A DNA stretch of 64,000 nucleotides from Pseudomonas sp. R37(2017) (GCF_002113375.1 NZ_NEHO01000005.1:124001-188000), one strand, 5' to 3'. Positions 1-9,159 are shown, counted from the stretch's first letter. Made by a program: numbers and translations. The notes: generated by a model from the sequence alone, not told the origin.

Positions 1-24
1 CCGCAAAACGCCTGCCAGGATCAT
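1..24 (-). CDS. 5' end of an unidentified gene leaving the window
   Basis: Only the first eight codons (MILAGVLR) of a minus-strand gene are visible. The start is supported by an AGGAG ribosome-binding site at 35-39, ten bases from the ATG. The hydrophobic beginning could be a membrane segment or a signal peptide, but no family can be named. Confidence 0.4.
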
Positions 25-236
25 CGTGAGGTAACTCCTTTTGCCAATCCGCTCTCTGATCACTGAAGCTAACGTGGAAATTCGAGCCGTTATGACTTCT
101 TATTGTTAGACGTTAGTTCAATCAAGCCAAAGTGCCATGAGACAGAGGAAACTATTGCAGCAAAGACTGGTGGCAGGGGGGCTGGGTCGCCGCGCCGTGT
201 GGTCCCCCTGATGTTGACGGAGTGTGTTGCTGAAGC

Positions 237-270
237 AAAAAAGGCCCGCCAGTCTGACTGGGCGGGCCTT
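237..270 (-). terminator. Rho-independent terminator after the alanyl-tRNA editing gene
   Basis: The arms GGCCCGCC (243-250) and GGCGGGCC (261-268) form a GC-rich hairpin. A run of six A on the plus strand (237-242) gives the U-tract for minus-strand transcripts. It lies just beyond the stop of the gene ending at 313. The rest of 25-312 shows no convincing gene. Confidence 0.75.
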
Positions 271-312
271 CTTGCATCGATGAATTCAGGCATTCCCGAG
301 AACGCCCTGTGC

Positions 313-939
313 TCAGTCCACGTGATAGTGGACGGACAGCGTGCCTTTTTTCTGCGACAGGGAGGCGATGCTGACCGCGCCCAGATCCTTCAAGCTGCGT
401 ACATGGGTGCCGCCACAACCGTAGGCGGGTAGTTCTCCGAAGCCGATTTCCCGGACACCTTCGCGCAATGAAGTCAGGCGCGGCAGGTCGTGGTCGATCC
501 ACTGTCCGATGCCATGCTCGATTGTCCCGGCCTGAACATCTTGCGCACAACTGCCCGGCTTGAATTGCACGCGGCCTTCACCAGGCCAGTGATGCGCCTT
601 GATCGGCATCCAGCCCATGTTTTGTACAAAGTGCCCGATCAAATGCCCGGCCGTGTGCATACGTGTGTTGTACAACCGGCGCTGCTCGTCGATGCGGATT
701 GGCGTCATCCCGGTTTTTACCGGTCGGTCGACAAAATGAATGATCCGCTCGTGATCCTGTATCACGCGCAGCACCTGGCTTTCGCCGATCCAGCCTGTGT
801 CAGAAGGCTGTCCGCCACCCTGAGGGTGGAACAGGGTCGCGCGCAGGACCACGGCAAATTCGTTTTCGTGCGGGGTGCATTCCAGGACTTCCACGTTGGC
901 CTTGAGCTCATCACTATGGAAAAAAAGGCGCAGCGTCAT
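313..939 (-). CDS. Alanyl-tRNA editing protein, AlaX-like
   Basis: 208-residue free-standing homologue of the AlaRS editing domain, expected to hydrolyse Ser- or Gly-mischarged tRNA-Ala in the cytoplasm. Seen in the sequence: the family motif FHPQGGGQPSDTG at residues 38-50, the zinc-binding HTAGH at 95-99, and the second metal motif CGGTH at 175-179. These are the hallmark residues of the AlaX/ThrRS second additional domain. It is transcribed divergently from the LysR gene and ends in a strong terminator. No fused AlaRS catalytic domain is present, so this is the trans-editing form. Confidence 0.88.
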   Translation of the reverse strand: MTLRLFFHSDELKANVEVLECTPHENEFAVVLRATLFHPQGGGQPSDTGWIGESQVLRVIQDHERIIHFVDRPVKTGMTPIRIDEQRRLYNTRMHTAGHLIGHFVQNMGWMPIKAHHWPGEGRVQFKPGSCAQDVQAGTIEHGIGQWIDHDLPRLTSLREGVREIGFGELPAYGCGGTHVRSLKDLGAVSIASLSQKKGTLSVHYHVD

Positions 940-1028
940 ATACCAGGCTCGTATTGATTATCTGTTTTTATTATAGAAAGCCGGTAAATGCGTGATAATC
1001 CGGGCAAACATCAAAGGACTGTTGCGCT

Positions 1029-2027
1029 GTGAGCATAAATCTTCCATTGCCGCTGCTCGGTGAAATGGCGATTTTCGTCAAGGTTGTCGAGACCGGCAGT
1101 TTCTCCGAGGCGGCTCGTCAGTTGGGTTCTTCGCCCTCAGCGGTCAGTCGAAGCATTTCGCGTCTGGAGAAGGCACTCGCGACCCGATTGCTGCAACGAA
1201 CCACGCGCAAGCTGCGCCTGAGTGACGGTGGCGAAGAGGTGTTCAAGCGCTGTCAGGAAATGGTCAATGCCGCCCGCTCAGTGATGGAAATCAGTGGTCA
1301 GTTCACGGATGAAGCCGAGGGGCTGGTGCGCATCAGCGTGCCGAAAGCGGTGGGCCGGATCGTGATTCACCCGCATATGCCGGAGTTTTTGCGCCGTTAT
1401 CCCAAGGTGGATGTGGAGCTGATGCTTGAGGACCGTCAGGTCGACTTGATTGACGACCACGTCGACCTGGCGATTCGCATCACTGATCGGCCACCGGCGG
1501 GACTGGTGGGGCGGCGGTTGCTGACCATCGATCATATGCTCTGCGCGACACCGCAGTACCTGGCCGAGCACGGTACGCCAACGCACCCCCACGACCTGCT
1601 CAACCACAGTTGCATTTACCTGGGCGAAAACCCGAGCGATGCGCGCTGGAAATTCAAGAAAGGCAGCCAATCGGTCACCGTCGGTGTGCGCGGTCGATAT
1701 GCCGCCAATCACACCGGCGTACGTTATGGCGCGGTGCTGCAGCACATCGGAATTGGCAGCCTGCCGTATTTCACGGCGCGCCATGCCCTGGAGAAAGGGC
1801 TGATGGTGCAGGTGCTGCCGGACTGGACCTTTCTCGCGTCCTATCACGGAGGCGCCTGGTTGCTGCATTCGCCAACCCGGTACCTGCCTCCCAAACTGAG
1901 GGTGCTGATCGATTACCTGGTGGAGTGTCTGGAAAAGGAGCCGACGCTGGGCAAGCCAGGCAAGTCGAATGGTCCGGGCTGGTCGCCATCGGAGTATGAA
2001 CTGCCGGAGAGTGACGGCTTGTTCTGA
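1029..2027 (+). CDS. LysR-family transcriptional regulator
   Basis: 332-residue LTTR. A winged HTH lies at about residues 8-67 (VETGSFSEAARQLGSSPSAV followed by SRLEKALATRLLQRTTR), followed by a periplasmic-binding-like effector domain from about 95 to 300. Start chosen at GTG 1029, with AAGGA ten bases upstream; an ATG at codon 12 would cut into the HTH. The roughly 30-residue polar C-terminal tail makes it slightly longer than typical LTTRs. It is divergent from the AlaX-like gene. The target is unknown; the 90-bp divergent gap is the natural place for autoregulation. Confidence 0.9.
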   Translation: MSINLPLPLLGEMAIFVKVVETGSFSEAARQLGSSPSAVSRSISRLEKALATRLLQRTTRKLRLSDGGEEVFKRCQEMVNAARSVMEISGQFTDEAEGLVRISVPKAVGRIVIHPHMPEFLRRYPKVDVELMLEDRQVDLIDDHVDLAIRITDRPPAGLVGRRLLTIDHMLCATPQYLAEHGTPTHPHDLLNHSCIYLGENPSDARWKFKKGSQSVTVGVRGRYAANHTGVRYGAVLQHIGIGSLPYFTARHALEKGLMVQVLPDWTFLASYHGGAWLLHSPTRYLPPKLRVLIDYLVECLEKEPTLGKPGKSNGPGWSPSEYELPESDGLF

Positions 2028-2060
2028 ACGCAAAAAAAGTCTTGGGAATGTTCCTGGAGC

Positions 2061-2177
2061 CCTGTAGGAGCGAGCATGCTCGCGAAAAACGACCAGACAA
2101 CGCGTTCATTCAGACAATACGCGTTAACGTTGTCGTCCATCGCGAGCATGCCGCAAGCGGGCACCCGCTCCTACAGG
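2061..2177. repeat. REP doublet (BIME), GAGCATGCTC type
   Basis: Two inverted REP copies: CCTGTAGGAGCGAGCATGCT starting at 2061, and the reverse copy ending CTCCTACAGG at 2177. The right copy carries extra bases inside its head (GCATGCCGCAAGCGGGCACCC). The spacer contains an inner inverted repeat AACGCGT...ACGCGTT. It sits after the LysR gene. Confidence 0.85.
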
Positions 2178-2208
2178 GGAAAGCATGCGAGGGCATGCCG
2201 GTCGCTGA

Positions 2209-2616
2209 TCAGTGCTTGCTGTCCTGGTTCGACAGCGACAGCAATTGCTTTTCCTGGTTCCAGTCGAAAGGTTCGTCGTTCTGTTCGGCTTCGTAGCGGC
2301 GTTCTTCCAGGGCCTGGTACAGGTCGATTTCATCATCGGGCATGTAATGCAGGCAGTCACCGGCGAAATACCACAGCAGGTCGCGCGGAACCAGGTGAGC
2401 GATCTGCGGATAGCGAGTGATGACCTGGCACAGGATGTCCTGGCCCAGGTACTGGCTTTCGATCGGATCGACAGGCAGTAACGCAAGCAGTTCGTCGAAG
2501 CGCTCAAGGAACAAGGCATGACTTTCGTCGGGAACCTGCTCGGCCTCACCTACGGCGACCAGGATGCTGCGCAGGTGGTCGAGTAAAACGAGATGATCGG
2601 CAACGATGTTGGACAC
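2209..2616 (-). CDS. Conserved hypothetical protein, PA2817-family-like
   Basis: 135-residue acidic, leucine-rich cytoplasmic protein with no transmembrane segment. Features include DHLVLLDHLRSILVAVGE near the N-terminus and the stretch YPQIAHLVPRDLLWYFAGDC in the middle. Start chosen at GTG 2616 because TTGAGGAC lies just upstream; an upstream TTG at 2637 is possible but would overlap the terminator. It lies directly downstream of fadE on the same strand, separated by a terminator, which recalls PAO1, where small hypotheticals neighbour the acyl-CoA dehydrogenase PA2815. Function unknown. Confidence 0.7.
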   Translation of the reverse strand: MSNIVADHLVLLDHLRSILVAVGEAEQVPDESHALFLERFDELLALLPVDPIESQYLGQDILCQVITRYPQIAHLVPRDLLWYFAGDCLHYMPDDEIDLYQALEERRYEAEQNDEPFDWNQEKQLLSLSNQDSKH

Positions 2617-2635
2617 CAGATAAGTCCTCAAGAGC

Positions 2636-2675
2636 AAAACGGGCGCGGGAGTATAAAGCGCCCGCGCCCGTTTTT
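2636..2675 (-). terminator. Rho-independent terminator after fadE
   Basis: Ten-base arms CGGGCGCGGG (2640-2649) and CCCGCGCCCG (2661-2670) flank an AT-rich loop. A-tract and T-tract on either side allow termination in both directions. It sits 15 bp beyond the fadE stop codon and just upstream of the following small gene. Confidence 0.85.
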
Positions 2676-2690
2676 ACATGTTTGAAGGGA

Positions 2691-5144
2691 TCAGCGGACT
2701 TTTCCCTCGGCCAGTGCCAAAGCCGCTTGGTCAAAGTCATCGACATCGATCACCTTGCGCCGGGCCGCTTCGGCTTCACGCAGGGTCTGGGCTTCCATCG
2801 GCTGCAATACGCCGGCCTCGAGTGCGGTATCGATCAGCGACTCGCCGGCCACTGGTTTGACCTGGCCACTCTTGAGTGCCACCTGCAGCTTTTTCTGCAG
2901 CGGCTGTGCGGCACCCAACAGATTGCAGGCGTGTTGCAGCGCACCGACCGGATCGTCGCTCGCTTGTGGGCGATAGCAGCCCTGGAGCAACTCCTCCAGG
3001 GCCGGGTCGCCCTTGGCCCGGCCAATCAACGCAGCGACTTCGGCACCGAGTCTGTCCGACGGCCCTTTGTGTCGGCGACCGAACGGGAACACGATCACCC
3101 GCAACAGGCAGCCCACGACCTTGTTCGGGAAGTTGTCGAGCAACTCATCCATGGCCCGTTCCGCCTGGCCCAGGCTTTCCTCCATGGCCCAGGCCAGCAG
3201 TGGTGTCATGTACTGCGGTGAGTCGAGATCGTTGTAGCGCTTGAGTGCGGCCGAGGCCAGGTAAAGGTTGCTCAGTACGTCGCCCAGTCGTGCGGACAGG
3301 CGTTCGCGGCGTTTCAGTGCGCCGCCCAGCAACATCATGCTGAAGTCGGCGAGCAGGGCGAAAGCAGCGGCCTGGCGATTGAGGGCGCGGAAGTAGCCCT
3401 GGCTGAGTTTATCCCCCGGGGTGTGTTCCAGGTGCCCGAATCCGAGGTTGAGTACCAGCGTACTGGCGGCGTTGCCCACGGCAAAACCGATGTGCTTGAG
3501 CAGCAGGCCGTCGAACTCCCTGAGCGCCTGATCCTTGTCTTCACGGCCGGCCAGGGCCATTTCCTTGAGCACGAAGGGATGGCAGCGGATCGCGCCCTGG
3601 CCGAAGATCATCAGGTTGCGCGAGAGTATGTTCGCGCCTTCCACCGTGATGAAAATCGGCGCGCCGTTCCATTTGCGGCCGAGGTAATTGTTCGGCCCCA
3701 TGATGATTGCCTTGCCGCCGTGCACATCCATGGCATCGCTGATGCAGTCGCGGCCGCGCTCGGTCAGGTGGTACTTGAGAATCGCCGACAGCACCGACGG
3801 CTTTTCGCCCAGATCGACTGCATTGGCGGTCAGCATGCGGGCGGCGTCCATCATCCAGGTGTTGCCGCCAATGCGGGCCATGGCTTCCTGAATACCCTCG
3901 AAAGCGCCAATCGGCACGTTGAACTGTTCGCGAACCTGAGCGTATTGGCCTGTCACCAGGCTGGTGAACTTGGCCATGCCGGTGCCCACCGCCGGCAGGG
4001 AAATCGACCGCCCGACCGACAGGCAGTTCATCAGCATCATCCAGCCTTTGCCGAGCATTTCCTGGCCACCGATGAGGAACTCCAGCGGGACGAACACATC
4101 CTTGCCCGAGTTCGGGCCATTCATGAAGGCGGCACCCAACGGCAGGTGGCGGCGGCCGATCTCGACACCGGCGGCGTCGGTCGGAATCAGCGCCAGGCTG
4201 ATACCCAGGTCTTCCTTGTCGCCCAGCAGGTGATCCGGGTCGTAGGCCTTGAAGGCCAGGCCGAGGAGGGTGGCCACCGGGCCGAGGGTGATGTAGCGCT
4301 TTTCCCAGTTCAGGCGCAGACCGAGGACTTCCTGGCCTTCCCATTGACCTTTGCAGATCACCCCGGAGTCCGGCATGCCGCCGGCGTCGGAACCGGCCAA
4401 CGGGCCGGTCAGGGCAAAGCACGGGATGTCGTCGCCGCGGGCCAGGCGTGGCAGGTAATGATGGCGTTGTTCGTCTGTGCCGTAATGCAGCAACAGTTCG
4501 GCCGGGCCGAGGGAGTTGGGGACCATCACGGTGGAGGCGAGGTCGCCGCTGTGGCTCGCCAGTTTCATCGCTACCTGGGAGTGGGCATAGGCGGAAAAGC
4601 CCTTGCCGCCAAACTCCTTGGGAATGATCAGGGCGAAAAAGCCGTTGTCCTTGATGAACGTCCAGACTTCGGGCGGCAGGTCCATGGTTTGACCGAGCTG
4701 CCATTCATTGACCATGGCGCAGAGCGTTTCGGTCGGCCCGTCGATGAACGCCTGTTCCTCTTCGTTCAGTTGCGCCTTGGGATAGGACAGCAGTTTGTTC
4801 CAGTCCGGACGACCGCTGAACAGTTCGCCGTCCCACCACACGGTGCCGGCGTCAATGGCGTCGCGTTCGGTTTGCGACATGGGCGGCAGGGTTTTCTGGA
4901 ACCAGTTGAACAGGGGGGCGCTGAACAATTTGCGGCGCAGGTCGGGCAGCAGCAAGGGCGCGGCGACGGCGGCGATCAACACCCAGCAAACCAGCAGCAA
5001 CCAGCCCGGCGCTCGGCTGAAAGCGCCCATTGCCACGACATAGACGGCCACGATGACCAAGGCGGGCAGCGGGTCGATGCGACGGTGGGCCAAACAGGCA
5101 ATCCCGACCAGCAGAACCAGTATCCACAACAGCAGCATATTCAT
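2691..5144 (-). CDS. fadE: Membrane-associated acyl-CoA dehydrogenase (FadE type)
   Basis: 817 residues, the size of E. coli FadE (814) rather than the ~390 of soluble ACADs. The first 70 residues contain about three hydrophobic segments (LLLWILVLLVGIACL, ALVIVAVYVVAMGAF, WLLLVCWVLIAAVAAPLLL). An acyl-CoA dehydrogenase core follows at about 110-550 (GFFALIIPKEFGGKGFSAYA, CFALTGPLAGSDAG, MDVHGGKAIIMGP), then a FadE-specific C-terminal helical region. It catalyses the first, FAD-dependent step of beta-oxidation and passes electrons to ETF, encoded at 52.4-54.1 kb in this window. ATG 5144 is preceded by GGAGG. Monocistronic, with its own terminator; resembles PA2815. Confidence 0.93.
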   Translation of the reverse strand: MNMLLLWILVLLVGIACLAHRRIDPLPALVIVAVYVVAMGAFSRAPGWLLLVCWVLIAAVAAPLLLPDLRRKLFSAPLFNWFQKTLPPMSQTERDAIDAGTVWWDGELFSGRPDWNKLLSYPKAQLNEEEQAFIDGPTETLCAMVNEWQLGQTMDLPPEVWTFIKDNGFFALIIPKEFGGKGFSAYAHSQVAMKLASHSGDLASTVMVPNSLGPAELLLHYGTDEQRHHYLPRLARGDDIPCFALTGPLAGSDAGGMPDSGVICKGQWEGQEVLGLRLNWEKRYITLGPVATLLGLAFKAYDPDHLLGDKEDLGISLALIPTDAAGVEIGRRHLPLGAAFMNGPNSGKDVFVPLEFLIGGQEMLGKGWMMLMNCLSVGRSISLPAVGTGMAKFTSLVTGQYAQVREQFNVPIGAFEGIQEAMARIGGNTWMMDAARMLTANAVDLGEKPSVLSAILKYHLTERGRDCISDAMDVHGGKAIIMGPNNYLGRKWNGAPIFITVEGANILSRNLMIFGQGAIRCHPFVLKEMALAGREDKDQALREFDGLLLKHIGFAVGNAASTLVLNLGFGHLEHTPGDKLSQGYFRALNRQAAAFALLADFSMMLLGGALKRRERLSARLGDVLSNLYLASAALKRYNDLDSPQYMTPLLAWAMEESLGQAERAMDELLDNFPNKVVGCLLRVIVFPFGRRHKGPSDRLGAEVAALIGRAKGDPALEELLQGCYRPQASDDPVGALQHACNLLGAAQPLQKKLQVALKSGQVKPVAGESLIDTALEAGVLQPMEAQTLREAEAARRKVIDVDDFDQAALALAEGKVR

Positions 5145-5343
5145 TCCTCCGTGAAACCAGGGCGAAACCAGCCCTCAGAGCTTAGACGGCATCCGTAAAA
5201 CAGGCTGGTTGGAGCGATGTGATTGGAGTCTTGGGTAAAGCATTGATTGAGCGAGCGGCAAAGCGGCCATGTTTGGCCGAAACGTCGTTATTCCTGTGCT
5301 GAAGCTCTCGCTAGACTCGGGGCTTTCCCAGGAGATTGTTCTC

Positions 5344-6003
5344 ATGCACGAGTATCTGAGTCCGGGCCGCTTCATCGATAGTGACCATCCGTCCGTGGTG
5401 GAGTTCGCCGAAAAACACCGTGGCGCCAGTCGCGATCCGCTCGAGCAGGCGATCAGTCTCTATTACGCCGTGCGTGAAGCGGTACGCTACAACCCGTACA
5501 CATTCAGCCGCGATCCGCAGACCCTGCGCGGCAGTCATGCGCTGGCGAGCGGGGAGAGTTACTGCGTGCCCAAGGCCACGTTGCTGGCAGGCGCAGCGCG
5601 GCATTGCGGGATTCCCGCGCGAATCGGCCTGGCGGATGTGCGCAATCATTTGTCGACGCCACGGCTGCTTGAATTGCTCAAGAGCGACATGTTCGCCATG
5701 CATGGCTACACCGAGCTCTATTTGCAGGATCGCTGGGTCAAGGCGACACCTGCGTTCAACCGCAAACTCTGCGACCTGTTCAATGTGGCGCCGCTGGAGT
5801 TCGACGGGAAAAACGACAGTGTTTTTCATCCCTTCAACCGCGATGGCGCGAAGCTGATGGAGTACCTCGTCGATCACGGCCAGTTCGCCGACGTACCTGA
5901 GGCGTTCTTTTTTGAACACCTGGAAAAATGCTACCCACATCTTTTCGGTGAGCAACAGCAACCGCTGCTGGGTGACATGCAGAGCGATTTGAGTCGCGCC
6001 TGA
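5344..6003 (+). CDS. Transglutaminase-like domain protein
   Basis: 219-residue protein of the transglutaminase/arylamine N-acetyltransferase-like fold. The putative catalytic Cys is C74 in GESYCVPKATLLAGAARHCG; the His is probably H120 in MHGYTELYL, followed by DRWVKATPAFN. The start at ATG 5344 is preceded by AGGAG; an upstream in-frame ATG at 5269 would add 25 unlikely residues. No signal peptide, so presumably a cytoplasmic cysteine protease or amidase-like enzyme. Substrate unknown. It lies divergent from fadE. Confidence 0.85.
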   Translation: MHEYLSPGRFIDSDHPSVVEFAEKHRGASRDPLEQAISLYYAVREAVRYNPYTFSRDPQTLRGSHALASGESYCVPKATLLAGAARHCGIPARIGLADVRNHLSTPRLLELLKSDMFAMHGYTELYLQDRWVKATPAFNRKLCDLFNVAPLEFDGKNDSVFHPFNRDGAKLMEYLVDHGQFADVPEAFFFEHLEKCYPHLFGEQQQPLLGDMQSDLSRA

Positions 6004-6046
6004 TCCGGCGTATGCTGCCTGCCCACTTATCGAAAAAGAGGCGGTC

Positions 6047-6670
6047 ATGCTGAAGATCTGGGGTCGGAAAAACTCGTCGAATGTCAGAAAACCTTTGTGG
6101 GCCGCCGAAGAATTGGGGCTGGCCTATGAGGCCATCGATGCCGGTGGCGCCTTTGGTGTCGTCGATACGCCCGAATACCGCGCGATGAACCCCAACGGTC
6201 GGGTCCCGGTGATCGAAGACGATGGCTTCGTATTGTGGGAATCCAACGCCATCGTGCGTTACCTGATGGCCCGTCATGCCGCCGATACGGCCTGGTATCC
6301 GGCGGATCTGCAAGCCCGTGCCACCGCCGACAAGTGGATGGACTGGGCCACCTCGAGTTTTGCCGGACCGTTTCGCACCGTGTTCTGGGGCGTGCTGCGC
6401 ACCCCGGCAGACCAGCAGGACTGGGCCGCCATCAACGCGGCGATCAAGGAATGCCACACGCTGCTGGCGATGGCCGATCAGGCGTTGGCGAACAAGCCCT
6501 ACCTGTCCGGAGACGAGATCGGCATGGGCGATATTCCCCTGGGCAGTTTCATTTATGCCTGGTTCGAGATGCCGATCGAGCGTGAGCCACTACCGAACCT
6601 GCAGGCCTGGTATGCACGGTTGAAACAGCGTCCGGCGTATCAAAAGGCGGTCATGACCGCGTTGACTTAA
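6047..6670 (+). CDS. Glutathione S-transferase family protein
   Basis: 207 residues. The N-terminal thioredoxin-like domain reads LKIWGRKNSSNVRKPLWAAE, with a likely catalytic Ser, then NPNGRVPVIEDDGFVLWESNAIVRYL, the classic glutathione-binding cis-Pro and ES motif. The helical C-terminal domain includes DEIGMGDIPLGSF, matching the GST_C N-capping box. Cytoplasmic. Starts 44 bp after the transglutaminase-like gene and could be cotranscribed. Substrate not predictable. Confidence 0.9.
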   Translation: MLKIWGRKNSSNVRKPLWAAEELGLAYEAIDAGGAFGVVDTPEYRAMNPNGRVPVIEDDGFVLWESNAIVRYLMARHAADTAWYPADLQARATADKWMDWATSSFAGPFRTVFWGVLRTPADQQDWAAINAAIKECHTLLAMADQALANKPYLSGDEIGMGDIPLGSFIYAWFEMPIEREPLPNLQAWYARLKQRPAYQKAVMTALT

Positions 6671-6802
6671 TACTCACTATCGACACGCTTGACTGTACTT
6701 GTGCGGCGGCGACAAGCACCATTGTGCCAGTTCGCTGCGGTTGTTTTGTTCGCCGTCGCCCATACTTACCCCTTTCTTCCCTTCTTGGTGCGTAAATCAG
6801 AT

Positions 6803-7735
6803 ATGAGTTCCGCTCTGTCCATCCGGCAGCTAACCAAAACCTACGGCAACGGTTTCCAGGCCCTGAGCGGTATCGATCTGGATGTCGCCGAAGGTGACTT
6901 TTTCGCCTTGCTCGGCCCCAACGGCGCCGGCAAATCCACGACCATCGGCATTCTCTCGACCCTGGTGAACAAGACCAGCGGCACGGTGAATATCTTCGGT
7001 CACGACCTGGACAGCAATCCTGCGCAGCTCAAACGCTCCATCGGCGTGGTGCCTCAGGAATTCAACTTCAACCAGTTCGAAAAGACCTTCGACATCGTCG
7101 TGACCCAGGCCGGCTACTACGGCATCCCGGCGAAAATCGCCAAGGAGCGCGCCGAGCAGTACCTGACCCAGCTCGGCCTGTGGGACAAGAAGGACGTGCC
7201 GTCGCGTTCGCTGTCCGGCGGCATGAAGCGGCGCCTGATGATCGCCCGCGCGCTGGTCCATCAACCGCGCCTGCTGATCCTCGACGAACCGACGGCCGGG
7301 GTGGACATCGAACTGCGTCGCTCGATGTGGAGTTTCCTCACCGAGCTGAACCAGAAAGGCATCACCATCATCCTCACCACCCACTACCTGGAAGAGGCTG
7401 AGCAGTTGTGCCGCAACATCGGCATCATCGATCACGGCACCATCGTCGAGAACACCAGCATGCGGCAGTTGCTCAGCCAGCTGCATGTCGAAACCTTTTT
7501 GCTGGACCTCAAGGGCGACCTGCCAGCCGCGCCGCAATTGCTCGGCTACCCGTCCAGATTGATCGACAGCCACACCCTGGAGGTCCAGGTGGACAAGTCC
7601 ATGGGGATCACCGCGCTGTTCACCCAGTTGGCGCAGCAGAACATCGAAGTGCTGAGCCTGCGTAACAAAACCAATCGCCTCGAGGAGTTGTTCGTGTCCC
7701 TGGTGGAGAAAAATCTGTCGAAGGTGGCGGTATGA
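6803..7735 (+). CDS. ABC-2 transporter ATP-binding protein (YadG-like)
   Basis: 310 residues. Walker A GPNGAGKST at about residues 38-46, Q-loop in GVVPQEFNFN, signature LSGGMKRR, Walker B LLILDEPTAG and the H-loop TTHYLEEAEQL. The start at 6803 (MSSALSIRQLTKTYG) fits the family; the upstream open frame back to 6689 adds a 38-residue unconserved extension. The permease gene overlaps its stop by four bases (ATGA), so the two form an exporter. Similar pairs (E. coli YadG/YadH) export unknown substrates. Confidence 0.93.
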   Translation: MSSALSIRQLTKTYGNGFQALSGIDLDVAEGDFFALLGPNGAGKSTTIGILSTLVNKTSGTVNIFGHDLDSNPAQLKRSIGVVPQEFNFNQFEKTFDIVVTQAGYYGIPAKIAKERAEQYLTQLGLWDKKDVPSRSLSGGMKRRLMIARALVHQPRLLILDEPTAGVDIELRRSMWSFLTELNQKGITIILTTHYLEEAEQLCRNIGIIDHGTIVENTSMRQLLSQLHVETFLLDLKGDLPAAPQLLGYPSRLIDSHTLEVQVDKSMGITALFTQLAQQNIEVLSLRNKTNRLEELFVSLVEKNLSKVAV

Positions 7736-8511
7736 GTTCCGAGCTGCGCCCCAACCTCGTTGCCCTCAACACCATCGTTTACCGTGAAGTCCGGCGTTTC
7801 ACCCGGATCTGGCCGCAGACCTTGCTGCCGCCGGCCATCACCATGGTCCTGTACTTCGTGATCTTCGGTAACCTGATCGGTCGGCAAATCGGCGACATGG
7901 GTGGCTTCACTTACATGGAGTACATCGTGCCGGGGCTGATCATGATGTCGGTGATCACCAACTCCTACGGCAACGTGGTGTCGAGTTTCTTCGGCAGCAA
8001 GTTCCAGCGCTCCATTGAGGAATTGATGGTCTCGCCGTTGTCGCCGCACACCATCCTGATCGGCTACGCCCTGGGCGGCGTGCTGCGCGGGCTGATGGTG
8101 GGGATCATCGTGACCTTGCTGTCGCTGTTCTTCACCCATTTGCAGGTGCATCACCTGGGCGTGACCCTACTGGTAGTGGTACTGACCGCGACGATCTTTT
8201 CGCTGCTGGGTTTCATCAACGCCGTGTTTGCACGCAACTTCGATGACATTTCGATCATCCCGACTTTCGTGCTGACGCCACTGACCTACCTGGGCGGGGT
8301 GTTCTATTCGATCTCGCTGCTGCCGCCGTTCTGGCAGACCGTGTCCCTGGCCAACCCGGTGCTGCACATGGTCAACGCATTCCGCTACGGCATCCTCGGG
8401 GTGTCGGATATCCGCATCAGTATTGCGATTACGTTCATGCTGGTGGCGACTGTGGTGCTCTACTTTGGCTGTGCGCGGTTGTTGGTGAGTGGGCGCGGGA
8501 TGCGTACTTGA
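7732..8511 (+). CDS. ABC-2 type transporter permease (YadH-like)
   Basis: 259 residues with six predicted inner-membrane segments, including LLPPAITMVLYFVIFGNLIG, MEYIVPGLIMMSVITNSYG, LRGLMVGIIVTLLSLFF and FMLVATVVLYFGCARLLV. The ABC-2 signature region (SIEELMVSPLSPHTILIGYA and FVLTPLTYLGGVFYSI) is present. It overlaps the ATPase gene by four bases, indicating translational coupling and assembly into one exporter. Substrate unknown. Confidence 0.92.
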   Translation: MSSELRPNLVALNTIVYREVRRFTRIWPQTLLPPAITMVLYFVIFGNLIGRQIGDMGGFTYMEYIVPGLIMMSVITNSYGNVVSSFFGSKFQRSIEELMVSPLSPHTILIGYALGGVLRGLMVGIIVTLLSLFFTHLQVHHLGVTLLVVVLTATIFSLLGFINAVFARNFDDISIIPTFVLTPLTYLGGVFYSISLLPPFWQTVSLANPVLHMVNAFRYGILGVSDIRISIAITFMLVATVVLYFGCARLLVSGRGMRT

Positions 8512-8558
8512 AGACGACCGAGTCGTTTGTATCGCGATGATCTAGTCGCAAAGCAGAT

Positions 8559-8586
8559 CCCTGTAGGAGCGAGCACGCTCGCGATA
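8559..8586. repeat. Single REP element
   Basis: CCCTGTAGGAGCGAGCACGC followed by TCGCGA, one REP copy without an inverted partner, in the convergent space after the ABC permease gene. Confidence 0.75.
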
Positions 8587-8604
8587 GCTTTGGTTCAGAC
8601 ACCA

Positions 8605-8638
8605 CAAAAAAACGGCCTCCCAGGTGGAGGCCGTTTTG
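8605..8638 (-). terminator. Bidirectional terminator between convergent genes
   Basis: Arms AACGGCCTCC (8611-8620) and GGAGGCCGTT (8626-8635) are flanked by A7 and T4. It lies six bases beyond the stop of the DUF2062 gene (minus) and can also stop transcription from the ABC genes (plus). Confidence 0.85.
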
Positions 8639-8643
8639 CATTC

Positions 8644-9159
8644 TCACATCCGACTCTGCTTGCGCCGCTTCCATTGCCTGGCCACCCACCAGCGCCAATA
8701 GGTCATCACCAGGAAATAGGCCAGGGCACCGAGCGCCAGTCCCGTCACGACCGAGCCCAACAGAAACGGTTGCCACAAGGTCGAGATTTCACCCATGACC
8801 CATTCCCAGGTCAGCGAGTCCGGCAGCGTCCGGGCGGGGACGTCCATCAGCCAGGCGCCGGTCTGGTAGGTGCAAAAGAACACCGCAGGCATGGTGATCG
8901 GATTGGTCAGCCAGACCAGGCTCACGGCGATCGGCATATTGCCGCGCACGATAATGGCCAGGACTGCCGCCAACAGCATCTGCATTGGAATAGGCAGGAA
9001 CGCGGCAAACAGACCTACCGCCATGGCACGGGCAACGGAGTGGCGGTTGAGGTGCCACAGGTTCGGGTCATGCAGCAGCGTGCCGAGAAAGCGTAAGGAC
9101 TTGTGTTCCCTGATGCTCATCGGGTCTGGCATGTAACGTTTGAATAAGCGCCGGGGCAT
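8644..9159 (-). CDS. DUF2062 domain-containing membrane protein
   Basis: 171 residues. The DUF2062 pattern is visible: HSVARAMAVGLFAAFLPIPM, MPIAVSLVWLTNPITMPAVF and the C-terminal FLLGSVVTGLALGALAYFLV, about three or four membrane helices. The start MPRRLFKRYMPDP at 9159 has GAGAAG upstream; longer in-frame starts upstream lack conservation and a good site. DUF2062 proteins neighbour comEC in many pseudomonads, as here (divergent, 135 bp apart). Function unknown. Confidence 0.85.
   Translation of the reverse strand: MPRRLFKRYMPDPMSIREHKSLRFLGTLLHDPNLWHLNRHSVARAMAVGLFAAFLPIPMQMLLAAVLAIIVRGNMPIAVSLVWLTNPITMPAVFFCTYQTGAWLMDVPARTLPDSLTWEWVMGEISTLWQPFLLGSVVTGLALGALAYFLVMTYWRWWVARQWKRRKQSRM

Noticed and set aside
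103..432. Plus-strand frame in the first 400 bases
   Set aside because: It crosses the terminator and the end of the alanyl-tRNA editing gene and has no similarity to any family I know.
2061..2177. REP doublets considered as CRISPR repeats
   Set aside because: The repeats are inverted pairs scattered through the window, not regularly spaced direct repeats, and no cas genes are present.
3423..5198. Long antisense frame over fadE
   Set aside because: Third-position GC bias of the real gene keeps it open; no start signal and no recognisable domain.
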